Shown piece after piece: positions 33,083 through 41,831 of a DNA stretch of 64,000 nucleotides. The stretch spans positions 1 to 64,000 of the forward strand of contig CADBFO010000005.1 of NCBI GenBank assembly GCA_902794005.1. The letters run 5' to 3'. Source of the DNA: an uncultured Bacteroidia bacterium. GTDB taxonomy: Bacteria > Bacteroidota > Bacteroidia > Bacteroidales > UBA932. A program made the position numbers and the translations under genes. Position 1 is the stretch's first letter. Every line of letters begins with the position of its first letter. The notes below the pieces were generated by a model that saw nothing but the letters and a program-made list of their open reading frames with translations, ran no database searches and had not been told where the DNA came from.

Positions 33083-34308
33083 AATCTGCCTTGTTCTCCC
33101 AGATGGGAATCTTTGAATCCGAGGAAATACAGCACCCCGTCCAGGCCGATGGTGCTCAGGCTCTGGCGGGCTTCCTCCTTGACACGGGGTTTGGCGTGGA
33201 AAGCGATGCCCAGGCCGGCCTCCAGCAGCATGGGGAGGTCGTTGGCGCCGTCTCCCACGGCGATGGTCTGGGCAATGTTCACCTTCTCCGTCATGGCGAT
33301 CAGGCGGAGGAGGTCGGCCTTTCGGCGGCCATCGACGATTTCTCCCAGATAGCGTCCTGTGAGCTTGCCGTTCTCCCCCACTTCCAGTTCATTGGCATAC
33401 ACATAATCGATGCCGTATTTTTTCTGCAGATGCTCCCCGAAATAGGTGAAACCACCGCTCAGGATGGCGATTTTGTAGCCGCAGGTCTTGAGCACGGACA
33501 TCAGCCGGTCCGTTCCTTCCGTCATGGGCAGGTGGTCTGCGATGTCACGCAGCACGGAGACGTCGAGTCCCTTCAACAGGGCGACCCTTTCGGCAAAACT
33601 TTCCTTGAAGTCGATTTCTCCCCGCATGGCACGCTCGGTAATGGCGGCCACCTGGTCATAAACGCCGTGCCGGCGGGCCAGTTCGTCGATACACTCTGTC
33701 TGGATCAGCGTGGAATCCATATCGAAACAGATGAGCCGGCGCATGCGGCGGTACATGTCGTCTTTCTGGAAGGAAAAATCGATGCCTCCGGAGCGGCTCA
33801 TGGCCATCAGTTCCTTCTGGAAAGCGGTCTTGTCCTCTACCGTGCCCCGGAGGGAGAATTCCACGCAGGCCCGCACATTCCGCTCCGGGTGCATGATGCT
33901 CATACGCCCGGTAAGCCGCTTGATGGCGTCAATATTGAGTCCGTGGCTGGAAATCACCTGCGCGGCCATGGCTATCTGCCTGGCACTCAGGCTGCGGCCG
34001 ATGACCGTAAGAATGTATCGGTTTTTTCCCTGACGACCGGCCCACGACTCATAGTCCTGGTCGGAGATGGGCTCGAAGCCGATGGACACGCCCAGTTCCG
34101 TCGCCTTGAAAAGGAGTTCCTTCATCACCTGACCGGAATCGCTTTCGGCGATACGGATCAGGATGCCCAGCGACAGGGTGCTGTGGATATCGGCCTGTCC
34201 GATGTCCAGAATCCGGGCATCATACCGCGCCAGTATGGCCATGATGGAAGCGGTGAGTCCTACCTGGTCTTTTCCGGAAATGCGGATTAAAATCTGTTCT
34301 TGTGACAT
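33079..34308 (-). CDS. serB: Phosphoserine phosphatase with N-terminal ACT domains
   Basis: 409 residues. Two ACT-like domains (about 1-85 and 95-180) precede the HAD phosphatase: FDMDSTLIQTE (nucleophile DxDST), LSGGFTYF, and the C-terminal GDGANDLPML. It makes serine from phosphoserine; the ACT domains suggest serine feedback. Upstream TATCTTTG with a TTTG -33 20 bases away gives a very short leader (7 bases). Operon with the mechanosensitive channel. Confidence 0.95.
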   Translation of the reverse strand: MSQEQILIRISGKDQVGLTASIMAILARYDARILDIGQADIHSTLSLGILIRIAESDSGQVMKELLFKATELGVSIGFEPISDQDYESWAGRQGKNRYILTVIGRSLSARQIAMAAQVISSHGLNIDAIKRLTGRMSIMHPERNVRACVEFSLRGTVEDKTAFQKELMAMSRSGGIDFSFQKDDMYRRMRRLICFDMDSTLIQTECIDELARRHGVYDQVAAITERAMRGEIDFKESFAERVALLKGLDVSVLRDIADHLPMTEGTDRLMSVLKTCGYKIAILSGGFTYFGEHLQKKYGIDYVYANELEVGENGKLTGRYLGEIVDGRRKADLLRLIAMTEKVNIAQTIAVGDGANDLPMLLEAGLGIAFHAKPRVKEEARQSLSTIGLDGVLYFLGFKDSHLGEQGRL

Positions 34309-34315
34309 AGTTATG

Positions 34316-34347
34316 CAAAGATAGAAAATATTATCGCCGCATCCAAA
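34316..34347 (-). promoter_or_regulatory. Promoter of serB
   Basis: TATCTTTG (34316-34323) and TTTG (34344-34347) on the minus strand, 20-base spacer; the ATG lies only 7 bases beyond the -7 element. Confidence 0.65.
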
Positions 34348-34357
34348 AGAGCCTATA

Positions 34358-34388
34358 TTGGCTTTATACAGAAAATTGTGTAAATTTG
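34358..34388 (+). promoter_or_regulatory. Promoter of the CorC-like operon
   Basis: TTG (34358-34360) and TAAATTTG (34381-34388), 20-base spacer; 19-base leader to the ATG at 34408. Confidence 0.6.
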
Positions 34389-34407
34389 CAAGGTTTTTGA
34401 GTTCGAT

Positions 34408-35469
34408 ATGACACTACTTATCTTTTACCTGCTCCTCACTTTGGGAATCTCCTTCCTGTGTTCGCTGCTGGAGTCGGTACTTATGTCCACGCCCCTTTCC
34501 TACATCAGTATGAAGGAAGACGAAGGGGACAAGAACGCCGCCCTTTTTGCCCGGATGAAACAGGACCCCGACCGTCCCCTGTCGGCCATCCTGTCGCTCA
34601 ATACCATCGCAAACACCCTGGGAGCCGCCGCTGTGGGCCACCAGGCCACGCTGCTCAGCGGAGAGCACTGGTTCGGCATCATCAGCGCCCTGATGACCAT
34701 CCTCATCCTGGTATTTGCCGAGATTGTTCCCAAAACCATCGGCACCTCCCACTGGAAAGACCTCCTTTGGCTGGCCAAGGTAATGAATTTCCTGGTCTAT
34801 CTGCTCCTTCCCGTCGTCTGGGTCATCGACAAGCTGCACGACAGCATTTCGAATGAAGAACCCGACACCGCCATCTCCCGCGAAGAAGTGTCGGCCATGG
34901 CCAATATGGGTGAGGAAGAAGGCGTTCTGGACAACAGCGAAAACAAAGTCATCCAGAACATCATCAAGCTGGACGACATCAAGGCCTACGAGGTGATGAC
35001 CCCGCGCGTAGTGGCCAACATCGCTCCGGAAAGCATGACGCTCAAACAGTTCTACCGCCAGGAAGAACTCTCTCATAATTCCCGCATCCCGGTATATGCG
35101 GATTCTCCGGAATCCATCACGGGCTACATCATGCGCAACGACGTGCTGGAAAACCTGGCCGAGGACAAGTTCGACATGCGCCTCAAGGGCATTAAACGCA
35201 AAATCGCCGCCTTCCATGAGGAAACGTCCGTGAGCGATGTCTGGGAAAGCCTGCTGCGCACCAAAGACCAGATTGCCCTCATTATTGACGACTATGGCTG
35301 CTTCCAAGGTATCATCACGCTGGAAGACATCATCGAAACCATTCTGGGAATGGAGATTATCGATGAAAACGACACGGTGACCGACATGCAGCAGTACGCC
35401 AAGGAGCGCTGGCTCAAGCGCAAGAACCAGTACAAGCAAATCGTCCTGCCGGAGGAGGAGGATGACTAA
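34408..35469 (+). CDS. CNNM/CorC-family transporter (DUF21 and CBS domains)
   Basis: 353 residues. The N-terminal DUF21 domain (about 1-150) has four hydrophobic stretches with SAILSLNTIANTLGAA typical of the family; a CBS pair follows (VMTPRVVANI and the DDYGCFQGIITLEDIIETI block). These proteins move Mg or Na or resist heavy metals. The terminal CorC/HlyC domain is missing, so it is the short form. The stop overlaps the next gene by 8 bases. Confidence 0.88.
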   Translation: MTLLIFYLLLTLGISFLCSLLESVLMSTPLSYISMKEDEGDKNAALFARMKQDPDRPLSAILSLNTIANTLGAAAVGHQATLLSGEHWFGIISALMTILILVFAEIVPKTIGTSHWKDLLWLAKVMNFLVYLLLPVVWVIDKLHDSISNEEPDTAISREEVSAMANMGEEEGVLDNSENKVIQNIIKLDDIKAYEVMTPRVVANIAPESMTLKQFYRQEELSHNSRIPVYADSPESITGYIMRNDVLENLAEDKFDMRLKGIKRKIAAFHEETSVSDVWESLLRTKDQIALIIDDYGCFQGIITLEDIIETILGMEIIDENDTVTDMQQYAKERWLKRKNQYKQIVLPEEEDD

Positions 35470-35872
35470 GATTCTATTCAATCCCTTCACGGGACGCTAC
35501 ATCATTTTCAGAAGAAAGCCTCGGAGAAAAGCCGCCGTTACGCCCGAAGTGGAGGCATTGCGTGCCCGCGCAAAGGCCACCCTGCCCGGAAGGCTGGCGG
35601 AGCTGGCTTCGGCCCACGGCTTTTCCTACAACAAAGTGTTCATCAAGAACAACGTGAGCAACTGGGGCAGCTGCTCCGTGAAAGGGAACATCAATCTGAA
35701 CCTGCGCCTTGTAACCCTGCCGGAAGAACTCCGGGATTATGTGATGCTGCACGAGCTGTGTCACTTGAAACAGATGAACCACGGGGCCAAATTCCACGCC
35801 CTGCTGGAGGAGGTGTGTCCCGGTCACCGGGAACTGGAGAAAGCACTCCGGCAGTACCGCATACGATCTTAG
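35462..35872 (+). CDS. YgjP-like zinc metallopeptidase domain protein (SprT/WLM-like)
   Basis: 136 residues. The zinc motif is HELCHLKQMNHGAKFH: HExxH with a third His and a family block RLVTLPEELRDYVMLHELCH. Upstream NNVSNWGSCS is the usual YgjP-family entry. Substrate unknown; the fold is shared with M48/DUF45 peptidases. It overlaps the CorC-like gene by 8 bases and precedes the flavoprotein by 14. Confidence 0.85.
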   Translation: MTKILFNPFTGRYIIFRRKPRRKAAVTPEVEALRARAKATLPGRLAELASAHGFSYNKVFIKNNVSNWGSCSVKGNINLNLRLVTLPEELRDYVMLHELCHLKQMNHGAKFHALLEEVCPGHRELEKALRQYRIRS

Positions 35873-35886
35873 TCATTCTGTAAAGA

Positions 35887-37080
35887 TTGAAACGCGTCGC
35901 CATCATAGGGGCCGGAGCTGCCGGCTGTTTCTGCGCCGTTCAGTTAATGAAAGCGGGCGCGGGGGTTTCCGTGACTGTTTTTGAAGCCGCCCCCAGGGCT
36001 ATGGCCAAACTGTCCGTCACCGGCGGAGGCCGATGCAACCTCACAAACTCCTTCGAGGGCATCTCTTCCCTTTCAGAAGCATATCCCCGCGGTGAACGGG
36101 TTATGAAACGGGCCTTGAAAGTCTTTTCGCAGGAAGACACGGTGAGATGGTTCGAAGCGGAAGGCGTTCCGCTGGTGCTACAAAGCGACCACTGCTGGTT
36201 TCCCCGCTCGCAGAACGCGATGGATATCGTCCGCTGCCTGGAAAGAGGCATGAAAGGAGCGGATCTGCGGCTCCGCACCCCGGTGCGGGAGATTGCCGCA
36301 GGATCGGCCGGATACCTTGTCAACGGGGAGGCTTTCGACTTCGTGGTGGTCACCAGCGGAGGTGCGGCCCGTGGACTCCCCTTTCTGGACGCCCTGGATC
36401 TGGAAATGATTCCGCCCGTCCCTTCCCTTTTCACTTTTACCGTTCCGGATCCGGGACTCCGAAGCCTCATGGGGCTGGTGGCCGATGCAAGCATCAGCCT
36501 TCCCGGCACCCGCTTCAGCGCTTCCGGACCCCTCCTGATCACCGACTGGGGACTCAGCGGCCCCGCCACCCTCAAACTCTCTTCCTACGCCGCCCGCCAT
36601 CTGGCTGAGCGGCAGTACAAAGGCACCGTCATGATCAATTGGCTGCAAGCCAACGAGAATGAAGTCCGGGAACGTCTGAAGGAGATGGCATCGACCCATC
36701 CGCAGAAACAGATTTCCAGCGTTCATCCCGTTCAGCAGCGCCTGTGGGAGCATCTTCTGGGACGGGCCGCACTCCGCCGGGATCTTCGCTGGGCCGAACT
36801 GGGAAGCAAAGGGCTGAACCGTCTCACGGCGGTGATGATCAGCGACTGCTATCCCCTTTCCGGCAAAAGCAAGTTCCGGGAAGAATTCGTGACGGCGGGA
36901 GGCGTTTCCCTCAGCAATCTGGATCTGTCCACCCTTGCGTGCAAACGCCACGACGGGTTGTATTTTGCAGGAGAGGTTCTGGATATTGACGCCATCACGG
37001 GCGGATTCAACTTGCAGGCGGCCTGGAGTACGGGTTATATTTGCGCCCGGAACATCCTGAAAGCTATCCAAGCCGGATAA
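35887..37080 (+). CDS. HI0933/BaiN-type FAD-dependent oxidoreductase
   Basis: 397 residues starting with TTG at 35887, directly before the Rossmann loop IIGAGAAGCFCAV. Other family hallmarks are MAKLSVTGGGRCNLTNS, the GLSGPATLKLS block, VTAGGVSLSNLD and the closing GEVLDIDAITGGFNLQ. These proteins bind FAD and are called aminoacetone oxidases, NAD(P)/FAD-dependent oxidoreductases or BaiN; no substrate is safe. Third gene of an operon. It overlaps the convergent heptose gene by 17 bases. Confidence 0.88.
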   Translation: MKRVAIIGAGAAGCFCAVQLMKAGAGVSVTVFEAAPRAMAKLSVTGGGRCNLTNSFEGISSLSEAYPRGERVMKRALKVFSQEDTVRWFEAEGVPLVLQSDHCWFPRSQNAMDIVRCLERGMKGADLRLRTPVREIAAGSAGYLVNGEAFDFVVVTSGGAARGLPFLDALDLEMIPPVPSLFTFTVPDPGLRSLMGLVADASISLPGTRFSASGPLLITDWGLSGPATLKLSSYAARHLAERQYKGTVMINWLQANENEVRERLKEMASTHPQKQISSVHPVQQRLWEHLLGRAALRRDLRWAELGSKGLNRLTAVMISDCYPLSGKSKFREEFVTAGGVSLSNLDLSTLACKRHDGLYFAGEVLDIDAITGGFNLQAAWSTGYICARNILKAIQAG

Positions 37081-38218
37081 ATGGCATCCCGCAAGCTGCG
37101 GCGAAGGCGGCGTCTGAATCGGAATCACCCAACATCACACAGCGCCGGGCCTGAAGGTCCGGGAAAAGGGCACAGGCATCCTGAAACATTCCGGTATTGG
37201 GTTTCCGGCGAGGGTCGGCCTCATCCGCCGAGGTGCAGGAAAGGATAAGGTCCAGCCGCCCTCCAGCATCCAGGATGTCTTTCATCAGATGGGCGTGAAT
37301 GCGGGATAAATCGGCATCGGTCATGAGCCCTCTTCCCACCCCGCGCTGGTTGGTGACCAGAATCAGACGACTGAATCGGGCCGACCACAGCCGGATGGCC
37401 TGAAGAATGCCGGGAAGGTATTCGAATTCCTCCCAGCTTTTCACGTAATCTCCGGGGCGCAGACGGTTGATGACTCCGTCCCGGTCCAGGAACAGGGTAT
37501 CGGCATCGGCCCTCAGAACAGCCTCCGAGGCCTTTTGTACGGCAAACCAGGCCGGAATCTCCCACTGGGCGCGGCCATAGTCTTCCGGAATGCCGATGTC
37601 AATGAAATAGCTGTCCCCGTTCCATCCGCGGAGGCTTCCGCTTTCCGCCAGCGGTTCCAGCACGTCCTTCTCAAAGGAAAATTTCTCCGGAAGGGCCGAC
37701 ATATCCAGCCGGGAACGGTTCAACGCATAGACGCCTCCGTTGATAAAGCCCTCCTCACAATATTTTTTTTCCTGAAAGGCCGATATGCAAGTCCCCGAGA
37801 GGGACACGGCGCCATAGCGCTCGAACTTCTCCATGTGCTGAAGCGCCAGGGTAAGCGTGCCCGTGCAGGGCATCGCCTCCAGATTGACCGGGAAAAAACT
37901 GTCCCCGTTCACCACATATACCGTTTCCTCGCGGCAGAAACCCAGGGCCAGGCGGATAGCTCCGCCGGTACCGAGGGGTGTCTGTTCCTCAGCGAAATCG
38001 TAGGAGAAAGGCCATTCGCGCCCCCGGACAAAATCGAGAATCGGTTCCTTCAAGTAACCGACAGAAAACACGACATGATCAACGGAGTACATCTGAAGCC
38101 AATCCAGCAGATAGGCCAGGAAAGGCCGGCCCTGCACGGGGGCCATGCACTTGGGGACCTCCTGCACCACGGAACGGAGCCGGGTACCCAATCCACCGGC
38201 CAGGATTATAACTTCCAT
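37064..38218 (-). CDS. Bifunctional HddC nucleotidyltransferase and GmhB-like heptose bisphosphatase fusion
   Basis: 384 residues with two domains. Residues 1-225 are a sugar-1-phosphate nucleotidyltransferase (LAGGLGTRLR and VNGDSFF motifs). Residues 238-384 are a HAD-IIIA phosphatase: LFLDRDGVIN (D245, D247), VTNQRGVGRG, RRKPNTGM and GDSDSD. The zinc loop of GmhB (several Cys and a His before the RKP motif) is lost; only C328 remains. With the neighbouring HddA kinase the gene can convert sedoheptulose-derived heptose phosphates to GDP-D-glycero-alpha-D-manno-heptose. The isomerase GmhA is not in the window. Overlaps hddA by 13 bases. Confidence 0.8.
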   Translation of the reverse strand: MEVIILAGGLGTRLRSVVQEVPKCMAPVQGRPFLAYLLDWLQMYSVDHVVFSVGYLKEPILDFVRGREWPFSYDFAEEQTPLGTGGAIRLALGFCREETVYVVNGDSFFPVNLEAMPCTGTLTLALQHMEKFERYGAVSLSGTCISAFQEKKYCEEGFINGGVYALNRSRLDMSALPEKFSFEKDVLEPLAESGSLRGWNGDSYFIDIGIPEDYGRAQWEIPAWFAVQKASEAVLRADADTLFLDRDGVINRLRPGDYVKSWEEFEYLPGILQAIRLWSARFSRLILVTNQRGVGRGLMTDADLSRIHAHLMKDILDAGGRLDLILSCTSADEADPRRKPNTGMFQDACALFPDLQARRCVMLGDSDSDAAFAAACGMPFIRLG

Positions 38219-39228
38219 GCCACGACGCCTTTATCGGTGAACTGGAACGGGACCACTTTGCCGGGAAGGGCCTGGAGCGCCTCCCTGACGGCGAATTTCT
38301 TCTGCGGCGGGACCATGAGCATAATAAACCCGCCTCCGCCGGCACCGGATACTTTCCCGGAGATGGCGCCGGCGGCCAGCGCCACGTCGAAGGCCTCCTG
38401 AATCATGGGATTGGTGATGGCGTCGGCCATTTTCTTCTTGTCCTCCCAGGCAGTGCCCAGAATCCGGGCGAAGGACGACATGTCTCCCTGCAGGAGAGCC
38501 AGTTTCATATCCACGGCACTCTGCTTGATGCGGTGCATGGCCTCCACGGCCACAGCATCCCCGCATCGGGTGGCCTGCTGCTGCTTTTCGATGATGGCCG
38601 CCCCTTCCCTGCTCCGGCCTGTAAAGTACAGCAGCAGAGAAGCTTCCAGCTCTTCCACAATCCAATCCTTCACACGCAAAGGATTCACGATAACCAGGTC
38701 GCTGGGGAGGAATTCCATGAAATTGAACCCGCCGAAAGCAGCGGCATACTGGTCCTGCTTGCCGCCGGAGAGAAGAAGGTCTTTCCGTTCTATTTCATAG
38801 GCCAGGCGGGCCAGCTCGTAGTTCCCCAGCGGGATGCCCATCCACTCGGCAAAACATTTGAGAATGCATACCACCATGGTGGATGAAGTACCCAGCCCGG
38901 AGCCGGCAGGCGCGTCATTGTAAGTGGTGATGGAAAAGCCCGGAGCCGGCACAGGGCCGAAATCCCGCACGACCCGGCGATACACTCCGTCGATGAGGAG
39001 CGCGCCGGTATTGACAGGCCCCGTTCCCAGCGGAAACTCCGCGTGGATTCCGGCATCTGCCGCATCGATACGGAGCACGGGGCGATGAAGAGCTTCTATG
39101 GTGCAGTAAGCGGCCAGGTTGATGGTGGCATTGAGAACGTTGCCGCCATACAGGTCGCTGTACGGAGAGACGTCGCTGCCGCCGCCGGCCAAGCCCAGCC
39201 GGAGAGGGGCTTTGCTTCGGATAATCAT
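38206..39228 (-). CDS. hddA: D-glycero-alpha-D-manno-heptose 7-phosphate kinase (HddA-type GHMP kinase)
   Basis: 340 residues of the GHMP kinase superfamily: N-terminal SKAPLRLGLAGGGSDV, the phosphate loop APAGSGLGTSSTMVV, and the C-terminal SGKVSGAGGGGFIML. The first block with GGGSDV is typical of HddA/FKP-type sugar kinases. It phosphorylates heptose-7-P at the anomeric carbon. The next gene encodes the matching nucleotidyltransferase and phosphatase in one polypeptide, which supports the assignment. Confidence 0.88.
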   Translation of the reverse strand: MIIRSKAPLRLGLAGGGSDVSPYSDLYGGNVLNATINLAAYCTIEALHRPVLRIDAADAGIHAEFPLGTGPVNTGALLIDGVYRRVVRDFGPVPAPGFSITTYNDAPAGSGLGTSSTMVVCILKCFAEWMGIPLGNYELARLAYEIERKDLLLSGGKQDQYAAAFGGFNFMEFLPSDLVIVNPLRVKDWIVEELEASLLLYFTGRSREGAAIIEKQQQATRCGDAVAVEAMHRIKQSAVDMKLALLQGDMSSFARILGTAWEDKKKMADAITNPMIQEAFDVALAAGAISGKVSGAGGGGFIMLMVPPQKKFAVREALQALPGKVVPFQFTDKGVVAWKL

Positions 39229-40400
39229 GCCAGAACAGCGTTTGCAAGGGCTTCCAGCGCCGGTTCATCCTCTATCCGGAGACGGCTCTTGATGGTAACC
39301 AGTTCGCCGACCTGCTCCACATCCTTCATGGCACCGAACATTTCTTTCATCACACGACCGGCACTGGGCGCCCAGGAGCCGTTCTCGATCAGGGCGACAC
39401 GGCGCTTCTGCCAGCCCTTCATCTGCAAACTGTGCAGGAAGTCATACGCCGGGGTGAAAAGGCCGGCATCGTAGGAGCAGGCAGCCATCACCAGCGTGCC
39501 GTAACGGAAGGCATCTTCCACGGCCTCGGCCCGGTCACTGCGGGTGAGGTCGCAGACAGCCACCTCGGGACAGCCTTTTTCTTGAAGCATCCGGGCGAAC
39601 TTCAGGGCCACGTCTTCGGTTCCTCCGTGAATGGAGGCGTATGCCACGAACACGCCGGGGGTTTCCACGGCGTAACTGCTCCAGGTGTCGTACAGGGAAA
39701 GGTATTGGTCCAGGTCTTTTCGGAGAACAGGGCCGTGCAGCGGAGCGATGGTTTTCACCGGAACGGCGGAAAGTTTTTTCAGAAGCGCCTGAACCTGTGC
39801 GCCATACTTGCCTACAATATTGAAATAGTAGCGACGGCCTTCGCAGGACCAGTCGCCGTCCTCGTCACCATAGAAACCACAGATGGACAGGGCGCCGAAC
39901 TTGCCGAAAGCATCGGCACTGAAGAGGGTGCCTGTGGAAGCGTCAAAGCTCACCATCACTTCCGGCCAGTGAACCATGGGAGCGGCGAAGAACTGCAGCT
40001 GATGCTCTCCAAGAGAAAGGACATCCCCTTCCTTGATGGCCAGGGTGTTGAATGTCTTCCCGGGCTGGAACTGGCCCAGCAGCTGAATGGCCTTGGCGCT
40101 GGCGACAATCTGGATTTCGGGATACAGGGCCGCCACTTCTCCGATGAGCGCCGAATGGTCCGGTTCCATGTGATGGACCACCAGATAATCAGGCGTACGC
40201 CCTTCCAGGGCTTCTTTCAGGTTCCGAAGCCACTCCTCCCCTTTCCGACGGTCGATCGTGTCCAGCACCGCGCATTTGTCGTCCTTTATCAGATAGGAAT
40301 TATAGGATATTCCTTCCGGAACGACATACTGACTCTCAAAAAGATCCAACTGGGCATCATCTGCACCGATGTACACGATTCCCTTTGAAATTACATTCAT
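39225..40400 (-). CDS. FprA-family A-type flavodiiron protein
   Basis: 391 residues. The metallo-beta-lactamase domain carries the diiron site HHMEPDH (H77, E79, D81, H82), then PMVHWPEV, a FSADAFG Asp and the IAPLHGP His; the C-terminal flavodoxin domain (about 250-391) has AYASIHGGTED. Flavodiiron proteins reduce O2 to water or NO to N2O and so protect anaerobes. The gene leads the heptose operon and its stop overlaps hddA by 4 bases; no functional link is obvious. Confidence 0.9.
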   Translation of the reverse strand: MNVISKGIVYIGADDAQLDLFESQYVVPEGISYNSYLIKDDKCAVLDTIDRRKGEEWLRNLKEALEGRTPDYLVVHHMEPDHSALIGEVAALYPEIQIVASAKAIQLLGQFQPGKTFNTLAIKEGDVLSLGEHQLQFFAAPMVHWPEVMVSFDASTGTLFSADAFGKFGALSICGFYGDEDGDWSCEGRRYYFNIVGKYGAQVQALLKKLSAVPVKTIAPLHGPVLRKDLDQYLSLYDTWSSYAVETPGVFVAYASIHGGTEDVALKFARMLQEKGCPEVAVCDLTRSDRAEAVEDAFRYGTLVMAACSYDAGLFTPAYDFLHSLQMKGWQKRRVALIENGSWAPSAGRVMKEMFGAMKDVEQVGELVTIKSRLRIEDEPALEALANAVLA

Positions 40401-40420
40401 AGCTTATTTCTTTTATTCCA

Positions 40421-40428
40421 CAAAGTTA
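40421..40428 (-). promoter_or_regulatory. -7 element of the FprA-heptose operon
   Basis: TAACTTTG on the minus strand, 20 bases before the ATG at 40400. Confidence 0.6.
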
Positions 40429-40464
40429 AAAATAAAATACGTATCTTGCGAAAAAATTGGCGCT

Positions 40465-41676
40465 ATGACTATCAAACAGCTGATCAAGCAGTTCATCCAC
40501 CGATATGTTTATATTTACGAAGAACTGGACACGGATGGTGCCGCCCAGCGCATAAAGAGCGGCATCTGGTTCCGCGGGCCCAATGTATGGATTCTGGCCT
40601 TCTCCATCGTCATTGCCTCGGTGGGCCTCAATGTGAACTCGACGGCCGTCATTATCGGCGCCATGCTCATATCCCCCCTGATGGGCCCTATTATCGGCGT
40701 GGGCCTGTCCCTGGGCACCAATGACGTGGACCTTCTCAAGAGCGCCGGAAAGAACCTGCTGGTGATGGTCCTGATCTCGCTGGTGGCATCGGCCCTCTTT
40801 TTTATCCTGTCTCCCCTCTCACTGGTGAATCCCACGGAATTGGAGGCACGTACCAGTCCCACTATTTACGATGTGCTCATCGCGCTGTTCGGCGGCCTGG
40901 CCGGCATTCTGGAAAATAGCCGCAAGGAGCGCGGAACGGTGCTTTCGGGGGTCGCCATCGCCACGGCCCTCATGCCGCCGCTGTGTACGGCGGGATACGG
41001 CCTGGCCCATTGGAACCTGCACTTTTTCTTCGGGGCCATGTACCTGTTTATCATCAACAGTGTTTTCATCGCCCTGGCCACCTACATGATGGTGAAATAC
41101 CTTCGCTTCAAGACCGTTACCGGCATCGATCTGGCCACGGCAAAAAAACGCAGGAATATGATTTCGGCCATACTGATGATTGTGCTGATTCCCAGTATAT
41201 GGAGTGCCTTCATCATGATCCGGGAAAACAATTTCGAGCGCAACGTGCAGTCCATCATGGACAGCGATCGCCTGGTGGGCCCCCGTACCTATATCAGTGA
41301 ATACCGGATACAGGGACGCAATGTAGAATTCATCCTGGCCGGCGAGCCGCTTTCGGACAGCGTCAAGACGGCGTTTTTAGGCAAAACCAAGCAGTTCGGA
41401 ATCAATGAAAAGCACGTTACGCTCACGGAGCACTCTTTCGGGATGAGCCAAAAAGACATGGACAACATCCTTTCCGAAATATACAGCCGCACGGAAGCGG
41501 AGGTAAACGAGAATGATGCCGAAGTGGAAAGCATGAAGGTCCGCTTGAACTATCTGGAAAAACGCTTGGACGGCCTGGCCGGCATGAACGACTCCCTCTT
41601 TACAGCCAACCAGAAACTGCAACATCAGCTTGATTCCATCAAAGCTCCGGCCCGAATCAAAAGCAGCAAACGCTAA
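40465..41676 (+). CDS. DUF389 membrane protein
   Basis: 403 residues from the ATG at 40465; homology begins near there and the upstream extension is not membrane-like. The membrane part has about six helices with the DUF389 hallmark VNSTAVIIGAMLISPLMGPI and IATALMPPLCTAGYGL. The C-terminal 180 residues include a coiled coil (about 350-395) and should be soluble. Function unknown (sometimes called TIGR00341). A weak TATCTTG lies 16 bases before the start. Single gene, divergent from FprA. Confidence 0.88.
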   Translation: MTIKQLIKQFIHRYVYIYEELDTDGAAQRIKSGIWFRGPNVWILAFSIVIASVGLNVNSTAVIIGAMLISPLMGPIIGVGLSLGTNDVDLLKSAGKNLLVMVLISLVASALFFILSPLSLVNPTELEARTSPTIYDVLIALFGGLAGILENSRKERGTVLSGVAIATALMPPLCTAGYGLAHWNLHFFFGAMYLFIINSVFIALATYMMVKYLRFKTVTGIDLATAKKRRNMISAILMIVLIPSIWSAFIMIRENNFERNVQSIMDSDRLVGPRTYISEYRIQGRNVEFILAGEPLSDSVKTAFLGKTKQFGINEKHVTLTEHSFGMSQKDMDNILSEIYSRTEAEVNENDAEVESMKVRLNYLEKRLDGLAGMNDSLFTANQKLQHQLDSIKAPARIKSSKR

Positions 41677-41683
41677 AATTATT

Positions 41684-41714
41684 TTTGCGATTTACCGAAA
41701 AAGCGCTATCTTTG
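41684..41714 (+). promoter_or_regulatory. Promoter of tRNA-Cys
   Basis: TTTG (41684-41687) and TATCTTTG (41707-41714), 19-base spacer: a full match to the Bacteroidota consensus, 11 bases before the tRNA. Confidence 0.75.
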
Positions 41715-41725
41715 CATTCCTCAAC

Positions 41726-41796
41726 GGTGCTATGGCCGAGCGGTTAGGCACAGGTCTGCAAAACCTGCTACAGCGGTTCGATTCCGCTTGGCACCT
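41726..41796 (+). tRNA. tRNA-Cys (anticodon GCA)
   Basis: 71-base cloverleaf: acceptor stem GGTGCTA paired with 41789-41795, anticodon stem 41751-41755/41763-41767 with loop CTGCAAA (GCA at 41758-41760), T-arm 41772-41776/41784-41788 with TTCGATT. The discriminator base is T, as needed for Cys. The CCA end is not encoded. Followed by a terminator. Confidence 0.97.
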
Positions 41797-41800
41797 CCGA

Positions 41801-41831
41801 AAAAGCCCTTGGATGTCCTCCAGGGGCTTTT
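41801..41831 (+). terminator. Intrinsic terminator after tRNA-Cys
   Basis: Stem AAAAGCCCTTGGA (41801-41813) pairs with 41819-41831 (one G-T pair) over the five-base loop TGTCC and ends in TTTT; it can act on both strands. Confidence 0.85.
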
